NCBI RefSeq assembly: GCF_002250055.1
Contig: NZ_CP018866.1
Location: 4,541,001-4,605,000, forward strand
Reading direction: 5' to 3'
From: Sutcliffiella cohnii
Lineage (GTDB): Bacteria > Bacillota > Bacilli > Bacillales > Bacillaceae_I
DNA: 64,000 nucleotides
Below, one piece after another: positions 8,747 through 18,050 of this stretch. The number at the start of each line of letters is the position of its first letter. Within the stretch, counting starts at the first letter, position 1. The notes under the pieces are model-generated. The model was not told the origin of the DNA. It ran no database searches and was given only the letters and a program-made list of their open reading frames with translations. The position numbers and the translations under genes were made by a program.

Positions 8747-9493
8747 TCATCTATCAATTCCTTTTAGATCATTAATACTAATCTCAAATTCAGCATGATC
8801 CCCAGCAACATGAGCAACTGGCATACTAATTCCGAGAGCATCTTCTGTTACATAGACATAAATTCCATTCATACCTTCTTGACTTTTAGTAAGCTCCAAA
8901 ATTAATTTTTCATCATTTTCATACAAACCAAAAGCCATATTTCTAATATCTTGCTCATATTCATTTTCTATATCACCAACATACTTCGCTTCTTTCAATG
9001 TATTGATAAAATCGATATCAATTTCGGACACAAAATCTGTTAAAAACAATTGCTTACCAGTGTTAAGTTCAATATTCGTTGTAAAAAATAAATGATACGG
9101 ATGCGCAGATGGTGTAACGTTGTTATAACTCCTATAGGCAATACTCAAGATTTCTTCATTTTTCAACTTAATTTCATAACTTCCATCAGCTTCATATTGT
9201 TGGTCTGAATCAAGTGAAGCTATCGTATCTTGATAAGGTTTTATGGCCGCTGTTTTAATTAATTCATTTATTGTTTCCTGTTTTCCTTCATCATGAAAAT
9301 TGATGATTTTCGGATACTCTACTGCTACATTCTCTTCATGATAGGTTACTGTTACGATGTCATATTCATAGCTATCTGATTTTTGTTCAGTCTTTTCCAT
9401 TTCTTCGTTCGTTTCCTTACTTCCTTCTCCGTTACATGCTGATAAAAAAAGTGTAAATAGAATTAATAATAATCCAAATAGCTTTTTATCCAT
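8747..9493 (-). CDS. Lipoprotein with DUF4163 and DUF3298 (PdaC/RsiV-like) domains
   Basis: A predicted extracellular lipoprotein of 248 aa. MDKKLFGLLLILFTLFLSAC is a signal peptide ending in the lipobox LSAC. The domain has VTVTYHEENVAVEYPKI, a central GSYEIKLKNEEILSIAYR and AHPYHLFFTTNIEL, followed by a DUF3298-like C-terminal half with EFEISINDL. This arrangement is seen in PdaC and in anti-sigma factor RsiV, but neither a deacetylase domain nor a sigma gene is present here. The frame extends 39 codons further, yet MDKK is preferred because AGGGGG precedes it at 6 bases and it starts the signal peptide. Function unknown. Confidence 0.75.
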   Translation of the reverse strand: MDKKLFGLLLILFTLFLSACNGEGSKETNEEMEKTEQKSDSYEYDIVTVTYHEENVAVEYPKIINFHDEGKQETINELIKTAAIKPYQDTIASLDSDQQYEADGSYEIKLKNEEILSIAYRSYNNVTPSAHPYHLFFTTNIELNTGKQLFLTDFVSEIDIDFINTLKEAKYVGDIENEYEQDIRNMAFGLYENDEKLILELTKSQEGMNGIYVYVTEDALGISMPVAHVAGDHAEFEISINDLKGIDR

Positions 9494-9665
9494 CTCCATC
9501 CCCCTAGTAAACCTCTTAATTAATAAAGTATATGAAATATATTGGAAAGTAACTAATCTTTTAGTAAAAGGAGATACTATTTTATTTAATAATGAAGAAA
9601 ACCCCTTCAACGATGTATGAAGAGGTTTGTGTTCTAGTAGGAATAAACTTAGATGTTTTTTCTAA

Positions 9666-9702
9666 TTTCTGCGTGATCAAGACCTGTCCCTCTGTCCACT
9701 TA
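9666..9702. repeat. Dispersed 3'-flanking repeat, copy 2
   Basis: Related to copy 1 at 7889-7933 (TTTCTGCGTGA..ACCTGTCCCTCTGTCCACTTA pattern, interrupted). It reaches the proA stop codon. A weaker trace, GGTCTTTGTCCACTTA, lies near 15787-15802 downstream of cstA. Confidence 0.55.
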
Positions 9703-10971
9703 TTTCAGTTGTCCATTTCCTTTAATGATGTATTTTGTTGAGGTTAGGGCGTTTAATCCCATTGGGCCACGAGCATGTAGTTTTTGGGTACTTATTCCGA
9801 TTTCGGCACCAAAGCCAAATTCAAAGCCATCTGTAAATCGGGTAGAGGCGTTGTGATATACAGCTGCTGCATCCACTTCATTTAAAAATTGCTCTACATT
9901 TTCAACGGAAGAAGAAATAATTGCTTCGGAGTGTTTCGTTCCGTATTGATTTATATGTGTAATAGCAGCCTCTACGTCTTCCACTACTTTTACTGCTAAT
10001 TCTAGTCCTAAATATTCTGTTTCCCAATCTTCTTCATTAGCAGGAATTACATCCAAACCAGTTTGTTGTACCGTTTCATCTCCATGAATATGAACATCTT
10101 TATCTCGTAAAGCAGTACATAATTGTACTAAATGCTTCGATGCCCATTTTTTATGAACAAGTACCGTTTCACAAGCATTACATACAGACGGACGTTGTGT
10201 TTTCGCATTAACGGCGATATCAATTGCCATTTTTGGATCAGCCGTTTCATCGATATAAATATGACAATTTCCTGCACCGGTCTCTAATACAGGAACGGTT
10301 GCCTGTTGGACTACTGTTTGAATTAGCTGTGCGCTACCGCGTGGAATTAGAACGTCGAGATATTCATTTAACCGAAACATTTCAGATGCTGTCTCCCGAC
10401 TTGTATCTTCCAATAACTGAACAGACTCAACAGGAAGTTCACTCAACTGAAGGGCATGTTGGATTACCTTTACAATCGCTTTATTTGAATGGATTGCTGT
10501 TGAACTACCACGTAGCAACACAGAGTTACCGGTTTTTATACAAAGACTTGATGCATCTACTGTCACATTTGGTCTAGCTTCATAAATCATGCCAATTATC
10601 CCTAGTGGTACTCGAATTTGTGAAATATGAAGGCCGTTCGGACGTTCCCATTCCTCTAACAATTCACCAATTGGATCGTTCAGCTTAGTTAACTGAACGA
10701 GAGCATCTGCCATATCTTGTAGATGCTTGTCATTTAACTTTAAGCGATCTAGTAAGGCGTCACTCATTCCATTATCCTCTCCAGCGATAATATCTTTCTC
10801 ATTTTCTAGTAGTATAAAGGTCTGTTCCTTCATTAGCTGCTCTGCCATTATTTGAAGTGCTTTATTTTTTTGCTCTGTTGTTGTTTTAGCTAATATAGTA
10901 GCAGCATCTTTAGCCTTTCTACCTTTTTGAATTAACTCTTGACTACGGTTTGCTTCGAAAAGTCCACTCAT
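9700..10971 (-). CDS. proA: Glutamate-5-semialdehyde dehydrogenase (gamma-glutamyl phosphate reductase) ProA
   Basis: Second enzyme of proline synthesis: it reduces gamma-glutamyl phosphate with NADPH to glutamate-5-semialdehyde in the cytoplasm. At 423 aa it has full length. The aldehyde-dehydrogenase fold is evident, with [29 protein letters not shown] and the catalytic-cysteine region [18 protein letters not shown] (about residues 251-268). It follows proB after a single base, with AAGGAG inside the end of proB, so the two are cotranscribed under the upstream T-box. Confidence 0.97.
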   Translation of the reverse strand: MSGLFEANRSQELIQKGRKAKDAATILAKTTTEQKNKALQIMAEQLMKEQTFILLENEKDIIAGEDNGMSDALLDRLKLNDKHLQDMADALVQLTKLNDPIGELLEEWERPNGLHISQIRVPLGIIGMIYEARPNVTVDASSLCIKTGNSVLLRGSSTAIHSNKAIVKVIQHALQLSELPVESVQLLEDTSRETASEMFRLNEYLDVLIPRGSAQLIQTVVQQATVPVLETGAGNCHIYIDETADPKMAIDIAVNAKTQRPSVCNACETVLVHKKWASKHLVQLCTALRDKDVHIHGDETVQQTGLDVIPANEEDWETEYLGLELAVKVVEDVEAAITHINQYGTKHSEAIISSSVENVEQFLNEVDAAAVYHNASTRFTDGFEFGFGAEIGISTQKLHARGPMGLNALTSTKYIIKGNGQLK

Positions 10972-10972
10972 C

Positions 10973-12094
10973 CTACATTCTCCTTTCTGCTTGACTGACC
11001 CAATTATCTCTATGAATGACTACTCTATGATTACTATTCGCAATCGTCATCGCTTCTGCACTTGATAAGCCTTTTATGTCTATTAATTGATTGGAGGAAA
11101 AATTCACTTTCCCTTTACCGATTGTCTTTCCCTTTTCATTAATAACTTCCACTACATCATCAACGTGAAAGTTTCCATAAATATTTGTTACACCAGCTGG
11201 TAGAAGACTTTTCCCTTGCCTTACGATTGCACCTATAGCACCTTCGTCGACCTCGATTTTTCCACTTGGAACGGAATGAAGCGCTAGCCATTGCTTTGAC
11301 GTTTTCACGATAGGTTGAGAGTCACTACCAATGTAAGTTCCATCACCTTTCCCAGCAAGAATATCCACTAATTTGTCACTTCCAGAACCTGACCCGATAA
11401 ACACTTTTACCCCTAAATCTAATGCCGTTTTGGCAGCCTCTATTTTTGACTTCATTCCACCAGTACCTACGTTTGAACCCGCTCCAGATGCGCCTTTTAA
11501 CAATTCATCATTAATTTCAAAAAGAAAATTATACTTTTTTGCATTTGGATTTGTACGTGGGTTTTGATCATATATTCCATTTATATCTGTTAAAATGATT
11601 AAAAAATCAGCATGAACGAGGCCACTCACTAACGCTGATAGCATGTCATTGTCTCCAAACGTTAATTCTGCAACCGAAACAGAATCATTTTCATTAATAA
11701 TTGGTAGAACATCGCGATGTAAAAGTTCCGATAATGTGGCATATGCGTTGTTATATTGATCTTTATGCAAGAAGTTTTGTCTTGTTAATAATAATTGGGC
11801 AGCAACAATGCCATGTCTGCTTTTAAATTCTTCTGTATATCCCCTTATTAATAATCCTTGGCCTACTGCTGATGCTGCTTGCTTGCCAGCAATTGTTGTC
11901 GGACGAGAGGAATAGCCAAGATCAGCAAACCCAGCTGCCACCGCACCAGATGAAATGAGAATAACTTCATGCCCTAATTCTTTTAATTTCGCAAGAGCAT
12001 CCACATGCTCACATAATTTCTCATTACTAAGTCCACCGTTCCTATTCGTTAAAGAACTACTGCCAATTTTGACTACAATTCTTTTCTTCTTCAT
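10973..12094 (-). CDS. proB: Glutamate 5-kinase ProB
   Basis: First enzyme of proline synthesis: it phosphorylates L-glutamate to gamma-glutamyl phosphate. At 373 aa it has the N-terminal amino-acid kinase domain ([55 protein letters not shown]) followed by a C-terminal PUA domain (from about residue 280). In classical ProB the kinase is feedback-inhibited by proline. It is first in the leftward proBA operon, with AAGGTGG upstream. Transcription is controlled by a proline T-box in its leader. Confidence 0.97.
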   Translation of the reverse strand: MKKKRIVVKIGSSSLTNRNGGLSNEKLCEHVDALAKLKELGHEVILISSGAVAAGFADLGYSSRPTTIAGKQAASAVGQGLLIRGYTEEFKSRHGIVAAQLLLTRQNFLHKDQYNNAYATLSELLHRDVLPIINENDSVSVAELTFGDNDMLSALVSGLVHADFLIILTDINGIYDQNPRTNPNAKKYNFLFEINDELLKGASGAGSNVGTGGMKSKIEAAKTALDLGVKVFIGSGSGSDKLVDILAGKGDGTYIGSDSQPIVKTSKQWLALHSVPSGKIEVDEGAIGAIVRQGKSLLPAGVTNIYGNFHVDDVVEVINEKGKTIGKGKVNFSSNQLIDIKGLSSAEAMTIANSNHRVVIHRDNWVSQAERRM

Positions 12095-12117
12095 TTCTCG
12101 TTCACCACCTTAATAAT

Positions 12118-12352
12118 ATAATAAAAAAAGCCCTTCCATCCCCATAAAAAAGGACGAAAAAGCTCCGTGGTACCACCTTCATTAATATTAGACTTCATCT
12201 AATATTCACTCTATTTTCCTCTAACGTAGGAAATCGGTTAGGTTTTGCCTAACAAGCTCGAGGGATAGGGTTCAATAGCATTGCAAGTATGTAAAACCTT
12301 TCAGCCGGTGGATTTTACTCTCTTTTACTTGAGAACTACTTACTAGGTCCCT
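12118..12352 (-). promoter_or_regulatory. T-box riboswitch (proline) upstream of proBA
   Basis: The T-box sequence AGGTGGTACCACGGAG (minus strand, about 12160-12175) is unmistakable. Stem I begins with AGGGA (12348-12352) pairing with UCCCU. The specifier loop reads GAAC-CCT-A, placing the proline codon CCU at 12267-12269. The terminator stem, GTCCTT pairing with AAGGGC followed by a T-run, ends at about 12122. Uncharged tRNA-Pro should favour the antiterminator and switch on proBA. B. subtilis proBA is known to be T-box controlled, so this is conserved biology. Confidence 0.92.
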
Positions 12353-12371
12353 GTCATTACTTTTTTTAAAT

Positions 12372-12399
12372 ATAGTATCTAAATTAAATACAACCTCAA
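12372..12399 (-). promoter_or_regulatory. Candidate promoter for the proBA T-box leader
   Basis: Minus strand -35 TTGAGG (12394-12399) and -10 TACTAT (12372-12377) with 16-base spacing, a few bases upstream of Stem I. Both boxes are imperfect. Confidence 0.45.
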
Positions 12400-12533
12400 A
12401 TATATTAAAAAATATTATGGACTGAAAACGGCTTTCTGTCAATATTGTGGTGAAAGGCACTTTTGGGGGATTATTGGAACTATCCCTAAAAATGGGGATT
12501 CAGCAAATGAATATGGACCTTAATACGATACAA

Positions 12534-13244
12534 TTAAAACTCCTCTTTTTCAAATAGTATAAAGCCCATTAATGATTTATCCTCTTTTAAATTCCAATCA
12601 ATAAAAATATCCTTTATAGGACGAAGAAAAATTTCATTAAATTTCCCATGTCGATGGAAATACTTTTTCTCCAGTTCATCCTTTGTTATCTTTAATTCCT
12701 CTTTATAGCCTTTTGCAATTAGAGCTTTTTCAATAGGAACTAATAGACCTTTCCTCTCTAATAAATAAATAGTTTTTGACAATGGATAGACGATAATTTG
12801 TTCGGGAACTTTTTGTACCAATTTACTAATTCGAGCTGCTTCTTGCGCTAATTCCTCTAGTTCTACTCTATCATCTATGCTGTCCTGTATATCCTCCTCT
12901 TCCACATCTTCACTTTCTTTTAACTTAAACATTAATATTCCAGAGTTATTAGGAAAGTTCCAATCATGGTAGCTTTCCTCAACATCTCGTTCAATTGTTA
13001 ACCTAATAACTCCAACGAGCTCCTTTATCAAATGCTCAATTATAATAGTTCTAGCTTTATCAACTTGGTCCCTTTGTCCTTGTTGCATAAGAACCTCTTC
13101 CATCGGTGATAAAAAGCCTTTTATGTAAATAACTAAATGGCTGTTTTTAAGCGTTGTTTGGCAAGATTGAGGTCCACGACCAAAGTTCTTTCTTAACAAT
13201 TTACTTGTATAACTACTTAAAAAGTTTAATGGATCTTTGCTCAA
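12534..13244 (-). CDS. Double-domain DUF2294 (MpsC-like) protein, paralogue A
   Basis: A 236-aa protein made of two copies of the DUF2294/MpsC fold. The first copy (about residues 8-115) is typical: SYTSKLLRKNFGRGPQSC, LVIYIKGFLSPMEEVLM and the ending YHDWNFPNNSGILMFKL. The second (about 140-236) is degenerate but keeps the end pattern IDWNLKEDKSLMGFILF. A charged linker (ESEDVEEEDIQDSIDD) joins them. It uses a TTG start. Related to the product at 13512-14210. Members of the family have been linked to bicarbonate/membrane-potential functions (MpsABC), but the role here is unknown. Confidence 0.7.
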   Translation of the reverse strand: MSKDPLNFLSSYTSKLLRKNFGRGPQSCQTTLKNSHLVIYIKGFLSPMEEVLMQQGQRDQVDKARTIIIEHLIKELVGVIRLTIERDVEESYHDWNFPNNSGILMFKLKESEDVEEEDIQDSIDDRVELEELAQEAARISKLVQKVPEQIIVYPLSKTIYLLERKGLLVPIEKALIAKGYKEELKITKDELEKKYFHRHGKFNEIFLRPIKDIFIDWNLKEDKSLMGFILFEKEEF

Positions 13245-13441
13245 TTATATCTTCACTACCTTTCCTACATTATTATAAAAATAACTATGTACTAACCCTT
13301 TATTCGCTCTCTTAATCGTGCGTTAGTACTATTATTGACTACTATAGTAATACTATTACTCTAGGGAGAAATATTTTGTTAATAGTTATATCTATATATA
13401 TGGTTAATTAGGATGAAAAAAACTTTCATCACCTACCTTCA

Positions 13442-13497
13442 AAAATGAAAAAAAGCCAAAATAACAAGAAGAATATGTTTCTCCGAGTTATTTTGCC
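13442..13497 (-). terminator. Terminator after the second DUF2294 gene
   Basis: Minus strand GGCAAAATAAC pairs with GTTATTTTGGC (13455-13465/13487-13497), followed by a T-run. It separates the two DUF2294 genes into distinct transcription units. Confidence 0.75.
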
Positions 13498-13511
13498 TAT
13501 TTTAAAAATTA

Positions 13512-14210
13512 CTATGTTAAATAGAATATGATATATTTTCGATCCTTAATATAATCCGAAATAATAAATATACTGCCTATTTGTCTACCTAGTTGCTCTT
13601 CTAAATATTCTTTTTGGTTATAGTATTTCCTTTTAATCTCAATAGCTCTTTCGTGCAATATATCTAAATGCCCTTTATCAAAGAGTAAATCTTCAACTTG
13701 TAACAACACACCGTTACATTCTATTGCTAGTAAATTTTGTGAAAGCTTGATAACTTCCATTTTAGAAGGATATTTGTGAAGCCTTGAACTCACATTTTTT
13801 ATTGATTGGATAATTTGTTCCTTTTCATATGTATTACCAATACTGTCATACCATCCTAATTTATGAGTAATTTCAAATATTATTAGTCCAGAGTTAGATG
13901 TGAAATCCCAATCACTGAAATAAGAGTCGAAATTAATTCCAGTTGCTAATGACGCTACATCTAAGTATTCAGCAAAAACTTGCTCCATTACTTCTGATCG
14001 AAAGGCAATAGCTAGTTTCTTTTTCCCTTTGCTTAATAAAACCTCTTCGGCAGGAGTCATGAATTTACGAACATAAATGATAAGTCTATTCGAATGTATA
14101 ATTGCAAAACATGTTTCTGGACCTTTACCAAACCTTTTTTTAAGCATTTTACTCATTGTACTACTCAACTGTAGGAGGGTATCTTGATTTTTAGTATGTA
14201 AGATATTCAA
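13512..14210 (-). CDS. Double-domain DUF2294 (MpsC-like) protein, paralogue B
   Basis: A 232-aa paralogue of 12534-13244. The first domain (about residues 13-115) has TMSKMLKKRFGKGPETC, RLIIYVRKFMTPAEEVLL and YFSDWDFTSNSGLIIFEI; the second (about 130-232) has SRLHKYPSKMEVIKLSQN and ends with SDYIKDRKYIIFYL. The TTG start has AAAGGAGG about ten bases upstream. The two copies share layout but are clearly diverged, suggesting an old tandem duplication. They sit just downstream of an atypical sensor kinase, each with its own terminator. Function unknown; a regulatory or membrane-energetics role is speculation. Confidence 0.7.
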   Translation of the reverse strand: MNILHTKNQDTLLQLSSTMSKMLKKRFGKGPETCFAIIHSNRLIIYVRKFMTPAEEVLLSKGKKKLAIAFRSEVMEQVFAEYLDVASLATGINFDSYFSDWDFTSNSGLIIFEITHKLGWYDSIGNTYEKEQIIQSIKNVSSRLHKYPSKMEVIKLSQNLLAIECNGVLLQVEDLLFDKGHLDILHERAIEIKRKYYNQKEYLEEQLGRQIGSIFIISDYIKDRKYIIFYLT

Positions 14211-14266
14211 CTCGACTTAGCCTCCTTTTCTTAAAAAAATAGTTAATACACATTTTTTTCCATAAT

Positions 14267-14300
14267 AAAAAAGGCCTAACCTCTAATAAGAAGTTAGGCC
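14267..14300 (-). terminator. Terminator after the PAS kinase gene
   Basis: Minus strand GGCCTAAC pairs with GTTAGGCC (14273-14280/14293-14300), followed by six T. Confidence 0.88.
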
Positions 14301-14488
14301 ACGGAAAGACAGTCTATTTAAAATAGTATCTCCCATTTACCAATCAATAATTGTACGTTATAAAATTATATTAAAATAATATGTTGAATAGCATGCATAT
14401 GTTACAAAATTTCAAGTCAAAGTTAACCAATGACAGTAAGACATTAGTCTTTTTCATTTTACCATTCTTTTTTATCTCTAGCAATACT

Positions 14489-15565
14489 TTACTCACAGAC
14501 TGGTAGGTTTATTTCGACAGCTGTCCCTTTTTGGTCTGTTACAAATGTTATAGTACCATAATGGTCATCTATTATTTGTCTACTAACGATTAGGCCTAAA
14601 CCTGTTCCACCTTTTTTCGTTGTAAATCTGGAATGGCCTATTTTCCCCAATAGATCTAGAGGTATCCCCAAACCTTCATCTTTTATTCGAATTAATATTG
14701 TATCATCCCCATTATTACGAGCCTCCACCAGTACTTTCCCACCTTCGGGCATAGCTTCTATCGCATTTTTCAAAAGAGAGATAAATATGAGTTTTAATTG
14801 ATTTTTATCCCCGTATATTTTAGATTTCGTAAATATAAACTCTTCTTCAAACTCTATATTATTTAAATATGCTTGATGTTTTAGTAATGTAAGTACTTCG
14901 GAAAGTAATTCTCTCATACTATACATACCTATATCTCTATTGTTAGACAACATTAGCATAGAAAGCTCTCTTAACACTAAATCTAATCGAGCTAATTCAC
15001 TTTCTACTAGTTTGTAATACTCTTTGTATCCATATCCTCTTTTTATTAATTCAACAAACCCTTTAATTATTGTAATATTGTATTGAATATCGCGAGAAAA
15101 TTCAGCTACTAGTTGAGCTGCGACAGTATTTTTATCAACTAAGGACTTCCATTCCTCCTCAGCCTTTAAAGTTCCTTCTTTTTGCTCTTCGAAGTCTTTC
15201 GTGTGAAACACAAGATAAAGCCCAATTTGCTCTTCACTTTCATAGATTGGAATAATTGTCACATTTAACTCCGTTGAAACGGGTTCATTTTTTTTATAAA
15301 AGGGAATTACTCTACTCGTCACCCTATCCTTTGTAAAATAGGAGCCAAAAGATAATAAAGTATAGGCATTCATTCTCATCAATTCCGGTTTTGTGTACCC
15401 TAATACGGTTTCACTTTTCCTACTTGCATATAAAATATCTCCCTGTAAATCTACGATTAAAAAGGGATCTTTCTGCTCATTCACTATCGAAATACTGTTC
15501 GTTTTATTATGAGTTTGAACGTATTGTTGTAGAAGTTGTTTCTTTATTAAAAGGCCGTTTTCCAT
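14489..15565 (-). CDS. PAS-domain sensor kinase-like protein lacking the phospho-accepting histidine
   Basis: A 358-aa protein without membrane segments: an N-terminal PAS domain (about residues 27-125, DPFLIVDLQGDILYASR), a dimerisation helix region (about 140-215) and a C-terminal HATPase domain. The N box (LLKNAIEAM), G1 (DEGLGIP) and G2 (GGTGLGL) are intact. The H box, usually AHEIRNPLT, reads SRDIQYNIT (residues 157-165), so arginine replaces the phosphorylated histidine and the Asn-Pro pair is also lost. Flanking residues (IIKGFVELI) still align with sporulation-type kinases. No response regulator is adjacent. The ATG at 15565 has an AAGGAAGGG site; the upstream TTG at 15595 does not. 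Confidence 0.8.
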   Translation of the reverse strand: MENGLLIKKQLLQQYVQTHNKTNSISIVNEQKDPFLIVDLQGDILYASRKSETVLGYTKPELMRMNAYTLLSFGSYFTKDRVTSRVIPFYKKNEPVSTELNVTIIPIYESEEQIGLYLVFHTKDFEEQKEGTLKAEEEWKSLVDKNTVAAQLVAEFSRDIQYNITIIKGFVELIKRGYGYKEYYKLVESELARLDLVLRELSMLMLSNNRDIGMYSMRELLSEVLTLLKHQAYLNNIEFEEEFIFTKSKIYGDKNQLKLIFISLLKNAIEAMPEGGKVLVEARNNGDDTILIRIKDEGLGIPLDLLGKIGHSRFTTKKGGTGLGLIVSRQIIDDHYGTITFVTDQKGTAVEINLPVCE

Positions 15566-15593
15566 TTTTCCCTTCCTTCCGATAAATTTTGAC

Positions 15594-15642
15594 AAAATAA
15601 AAGCCCAATAAGACAGGAATTAGGATTCCAATCTTATCGGGC
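15594..15642 (-). terminator. Terminator-like hairpin directly upstream of the kinase gene
   Basis: Minus strand GCCCGATAAG pairs with CTTATTGGGC (15603-15612/15633-15642), followed by TTTTATTTT. It lies 208 bases after cstA and only about 30 bases before the kinase start, so it either ends cstA transcription or attenuates the kinase gene. Confidence 0.6.
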
Positions 15643-15850
15643 TTAGAATTCTAGCTTTATAATCTAGAAAGCATTACCTTTATAATAAAATGTTTTTTAA
15701 AGATTCATAATCAAATAAGCAAGAGCATTCGACTCTTACTCACGATAATAGTACTACTTTTAGAAATATTTAGCAAGTGTAGACTAGGTCTTTGTCCACT
15801 TACAACGAACCTGAAAGCTTACAAAATATTCTCTTGTTTATCTGCAATGC

Positions 15851-17296
15851 CTATCCAACTTTCAGCTCCGAATCCGCATAGTTGTTGGCTCTCTTATGTT
15901 TAATAAGTTGCCAGACAAACCAAGCTAGCACTGCCAACCAAATAACCATTCCTAGGATCAGAGAAATACGATAATCCAAGTTAAAGCCTTCTGGTGCATA
16001 GAAGAAATATGTACTTACTACCGCTGTCATGAATAAAGCTGGAATACTACAAATCCAATGAAACTTGTTATTTTTAACAAGGTACATGGCTGCCGTCCAC
16101 AACATTACCGCAGCAACGATCTGATTCGTTCCACCAACATATCGCCAGAGAAAACTATAATCAATTGTAGTTAAATATAGCGTTGTTCCTAATACCGGGA
16201 TGATAAGTAAAGCTACTTTCCCTTTCCCATGAAAATCTTTCTTCGTCAATTGAGTCAATAATTCCGCAAGCATCATTCTGGAGGAACGTAATGCCGTATC
16301 ACCAGTAGTAATTGGAAGAACAACAATACCTAAAATTGCGATGAATCCGCCAAATGCACCTAGTGTTGTAATACTGATTTCATTAACGACCCCAGCTGGA
16401 CCTCCTGCTGCCAATGCTGTTTGCAACGCACCCGTACTACCAAAGAAGGTCATACCTGCCGCTGCCCAAATCATGGCAATAACACCTTCACCAATCATTG
16501 CTCCATAGAATACTTTTCTACCTTCACTTTCTTTTTTTAATGTTCGAGCTAAAATCGGACTTTGTGTACTATGAAATCCTGAGATTGCTCCACAGGATAT
16601 CGTTACCATTAATAAAGGCCAAATCGGCATTTCTCCTGGATGTAAATTACTTAACGTTAAATTTGGGATTGAATGATCAAAAAAGAACATTCCGATACCA
16701 ATTGATACAGCCATGAAAATTAAAATAGCTCCAAAAATAGGATACACTCTTCCTATTATTTTATTGATTGGTAAGATTGCCGCAAGTATAAGATAAGCAA
16801 AAATAATAACTAACCAAGTTGTAGAGTTAAGTGGTGTTATTTGCGTAAGTAGCTGGGCAGGTGCTGCAGTAAATGCTGCTGCCACCAACACCATTAAAAT
16901 AATCGAAACAATCGTTGTAACGAATTTCATTTTACCGCCCAAATATTTACCGACAAGAGTCGGAAATTGTGCTCCATTATGTCTTAGCGATATCATCCCC
17001 GAAAAGTAATCATGTACCGCTCCAGCAAAAATACAGCCGATAACAATCCATATAAAAGCTACTGGACCATAAAGTGCGCCCATTATTGCACCAAATATCG
17101 GACCGGTTCCAGCGATATTCAAAAGCTGAATTAAACTCGCTTTCCACCAACTCATTGGCATATAATCAAGACCGTCGTTGTTTGTATAGGCAGGTGTTGA
17201 ATTCTGGTCATTAATGCCAAAAATTCGTTCAACCACCTTCCCGTAAACGATATAACCGACAATTAACAACACAATAGATGCAATAAAAGTAACCAC
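15851..17296 (-). CDS. CstA-family carbon starvation/peptide transporter
   Basis: A 481-aa integral membrane protein of the CstA family, with about twelve hydrophobic segments. Family hallmarks include SLIQLLNIAGTGPIFGAIMG near the N-terminus, VHDYFSGMISLRHNG, SGFHSTQSPILAR and RYVGGTNQIVAAVMLW. CstA proteins take up peptides or pyruvate, mainly during carbon limitation; this is the short form (E. coli CstA is about 700 aa). I chose the GTG at 17296 because GGGGG lies 7 bases upstream and the first membrane helix follows; the frame extends 21 codons further without a ribosome site. An unusual terminator-like hairpin lies in its upstream region. Confidence 0.87.
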   Translation of the reverse strand: MVTFIASIVLLIVGYIVYGKVVERIFGINDQNSTPAYTNNDGLDYMPMSWWKASLIQLLNIAGTGPIFGAIMGALYGPVAFIWIVIGCIFAGAVHDYFSGMISLRHNGAQFPTLVGKYLGGKMKFVTTIVSIILMVLVAAAFTAAPAQLLTQITPLNSTTWLVIIFAYLILAAILPINKIIGRVYPIFGAILIFMAVSIGIGMFFFDHSIPNLTLSNLHPGEMPIWPLLMVTISCGAISGFHSTQSPILARTLKKESEGRKVFYGAMIGEGVIAMIWAAAGMTFFGSTGALQTALAAGGPAGVVNEISITTLGAFGGFIAILGIVVLPITTGDTALRSSRMMLAELLTQLTKKDFHGKGKVALLIIPVLGTTLYLTTIDYSFLWRYVGGTNQIVAAVMLWTAAMYLVKNNKFHWICSIPALFMTAVVSTYFFYAPEGFNLDYRISLILGMVIWLAVLAWFVWQLIKHKRANNYADSELKVG

Positions 17297-17527
17297 CGCT
17301 GAACCCCCATTTTTCAGAAAATTAATTATAATGATATAATTATTGGAATGAAAAATCAATGATCTTTTCCAAATTTTTAGATATTTCTATCTTTTCTAGT
17401 AGTAACTTCACATTTTGTTCAATTATTCAATAAGATAACCTAGTAGAAGAAGTGGTTTACCTACGTTTTGTCAGACTTTTATGTGGATTTTATATGCTGT
17501 TTTATCGTAGTCCAACGCACTATTTTA

Positions 17528-17573
17528 AATAAAAAAACGAGGTACCCATCATCTAGAATGAAAAGGTATCTCG
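17528..17573 (-). terminator. Orphan terminator-like hairpin upstream of the cstA-like gene
   Basis: Minus strand AACGAGATACC pairs imperfectly with GGGTACCTCGTT, followed by seven T. It sits about 230 bases before the cstA start and no minus-strand gene lies upstream, so it may be an attenuator or the end of an unannotated small RNA. The rest of the 17297-17795 gap is AT-rich with no other clear signal. Confidence 0.6.
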
Positions 17574-17795
17574 TTTATTTTTGTTAACTATAGTTTTGTC
17601 TTAGGTTCTTTTCTATTTATTTGTTCCTTTACCAAAATAATTTTTTCTGTTACTTTACATTTACTTATGATACGGTTTTAAGCAACTTTAAATATAATCT
17701 CTTAACAAACACTTCGAATACAGCACTCAGAACGTGTCAAGCTATCCTCTCATAAAGTGATAAGTAAAACAGCACTATACTTTGGAGGAAAGAGA

Positions 17796-18050
17796 ATGAA
17801 CCCTATGTATAACTATCGAACCAATCCGCAAATAACACATAATGGACCGATGCAAGTTATTGTCATTGAACCTTTCGTATATGAAGCGCTACGCAGTCTA
17901 ATAGGAAAAAGGGCCGTCCTTGATACGACACGTGGTTCCGTTAGTGGAATGGTTGTTGATGCAAAGCTTGATCATGTTGTCATTCAAGAGCATGATTCTA
18001 CATTCTTTGTTCGTCTATCAGAAATCGTTTGGATAATGCCTGAATCCTAA
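17796..18050 (+). CDS. DUF2642 (YuzF-like) small protein
   Basis: An 84-aa protein. After an Asn/Pro/Tyr-rich N-terminus (MNPMYNYRTNPQITHNGPMQ), it carries a single DUF2642 domain: VYEALRSLIGKRAVLDTTRGSVSG, then VVIQEHDSTFFVRLSEIVWIMP. This SH3-like domain is common in Bacillaceae proteins of the YuzF type and in some spore-associated proteins. GGAGGAAAGAG supports the ATG at 17796; the in-frame ATG at 17757 has no site. It is a single rightward gene among leftward ones. Role unknown. Confidence 0.75.
   Translation: MNPMYNYRTNPQITHNGPMQVIVIEPFVYEALRSLIGKRAVLDTTRGSVSGMVVDAKLDHVVIQEHDSTFFVRLSEIVWIMPES

Noticed and set aside
12272..12460. A 62-aa frame in the proBA leader
   Set aside because: It overlaps Stem I of the T-box and its promoter; no coding support.
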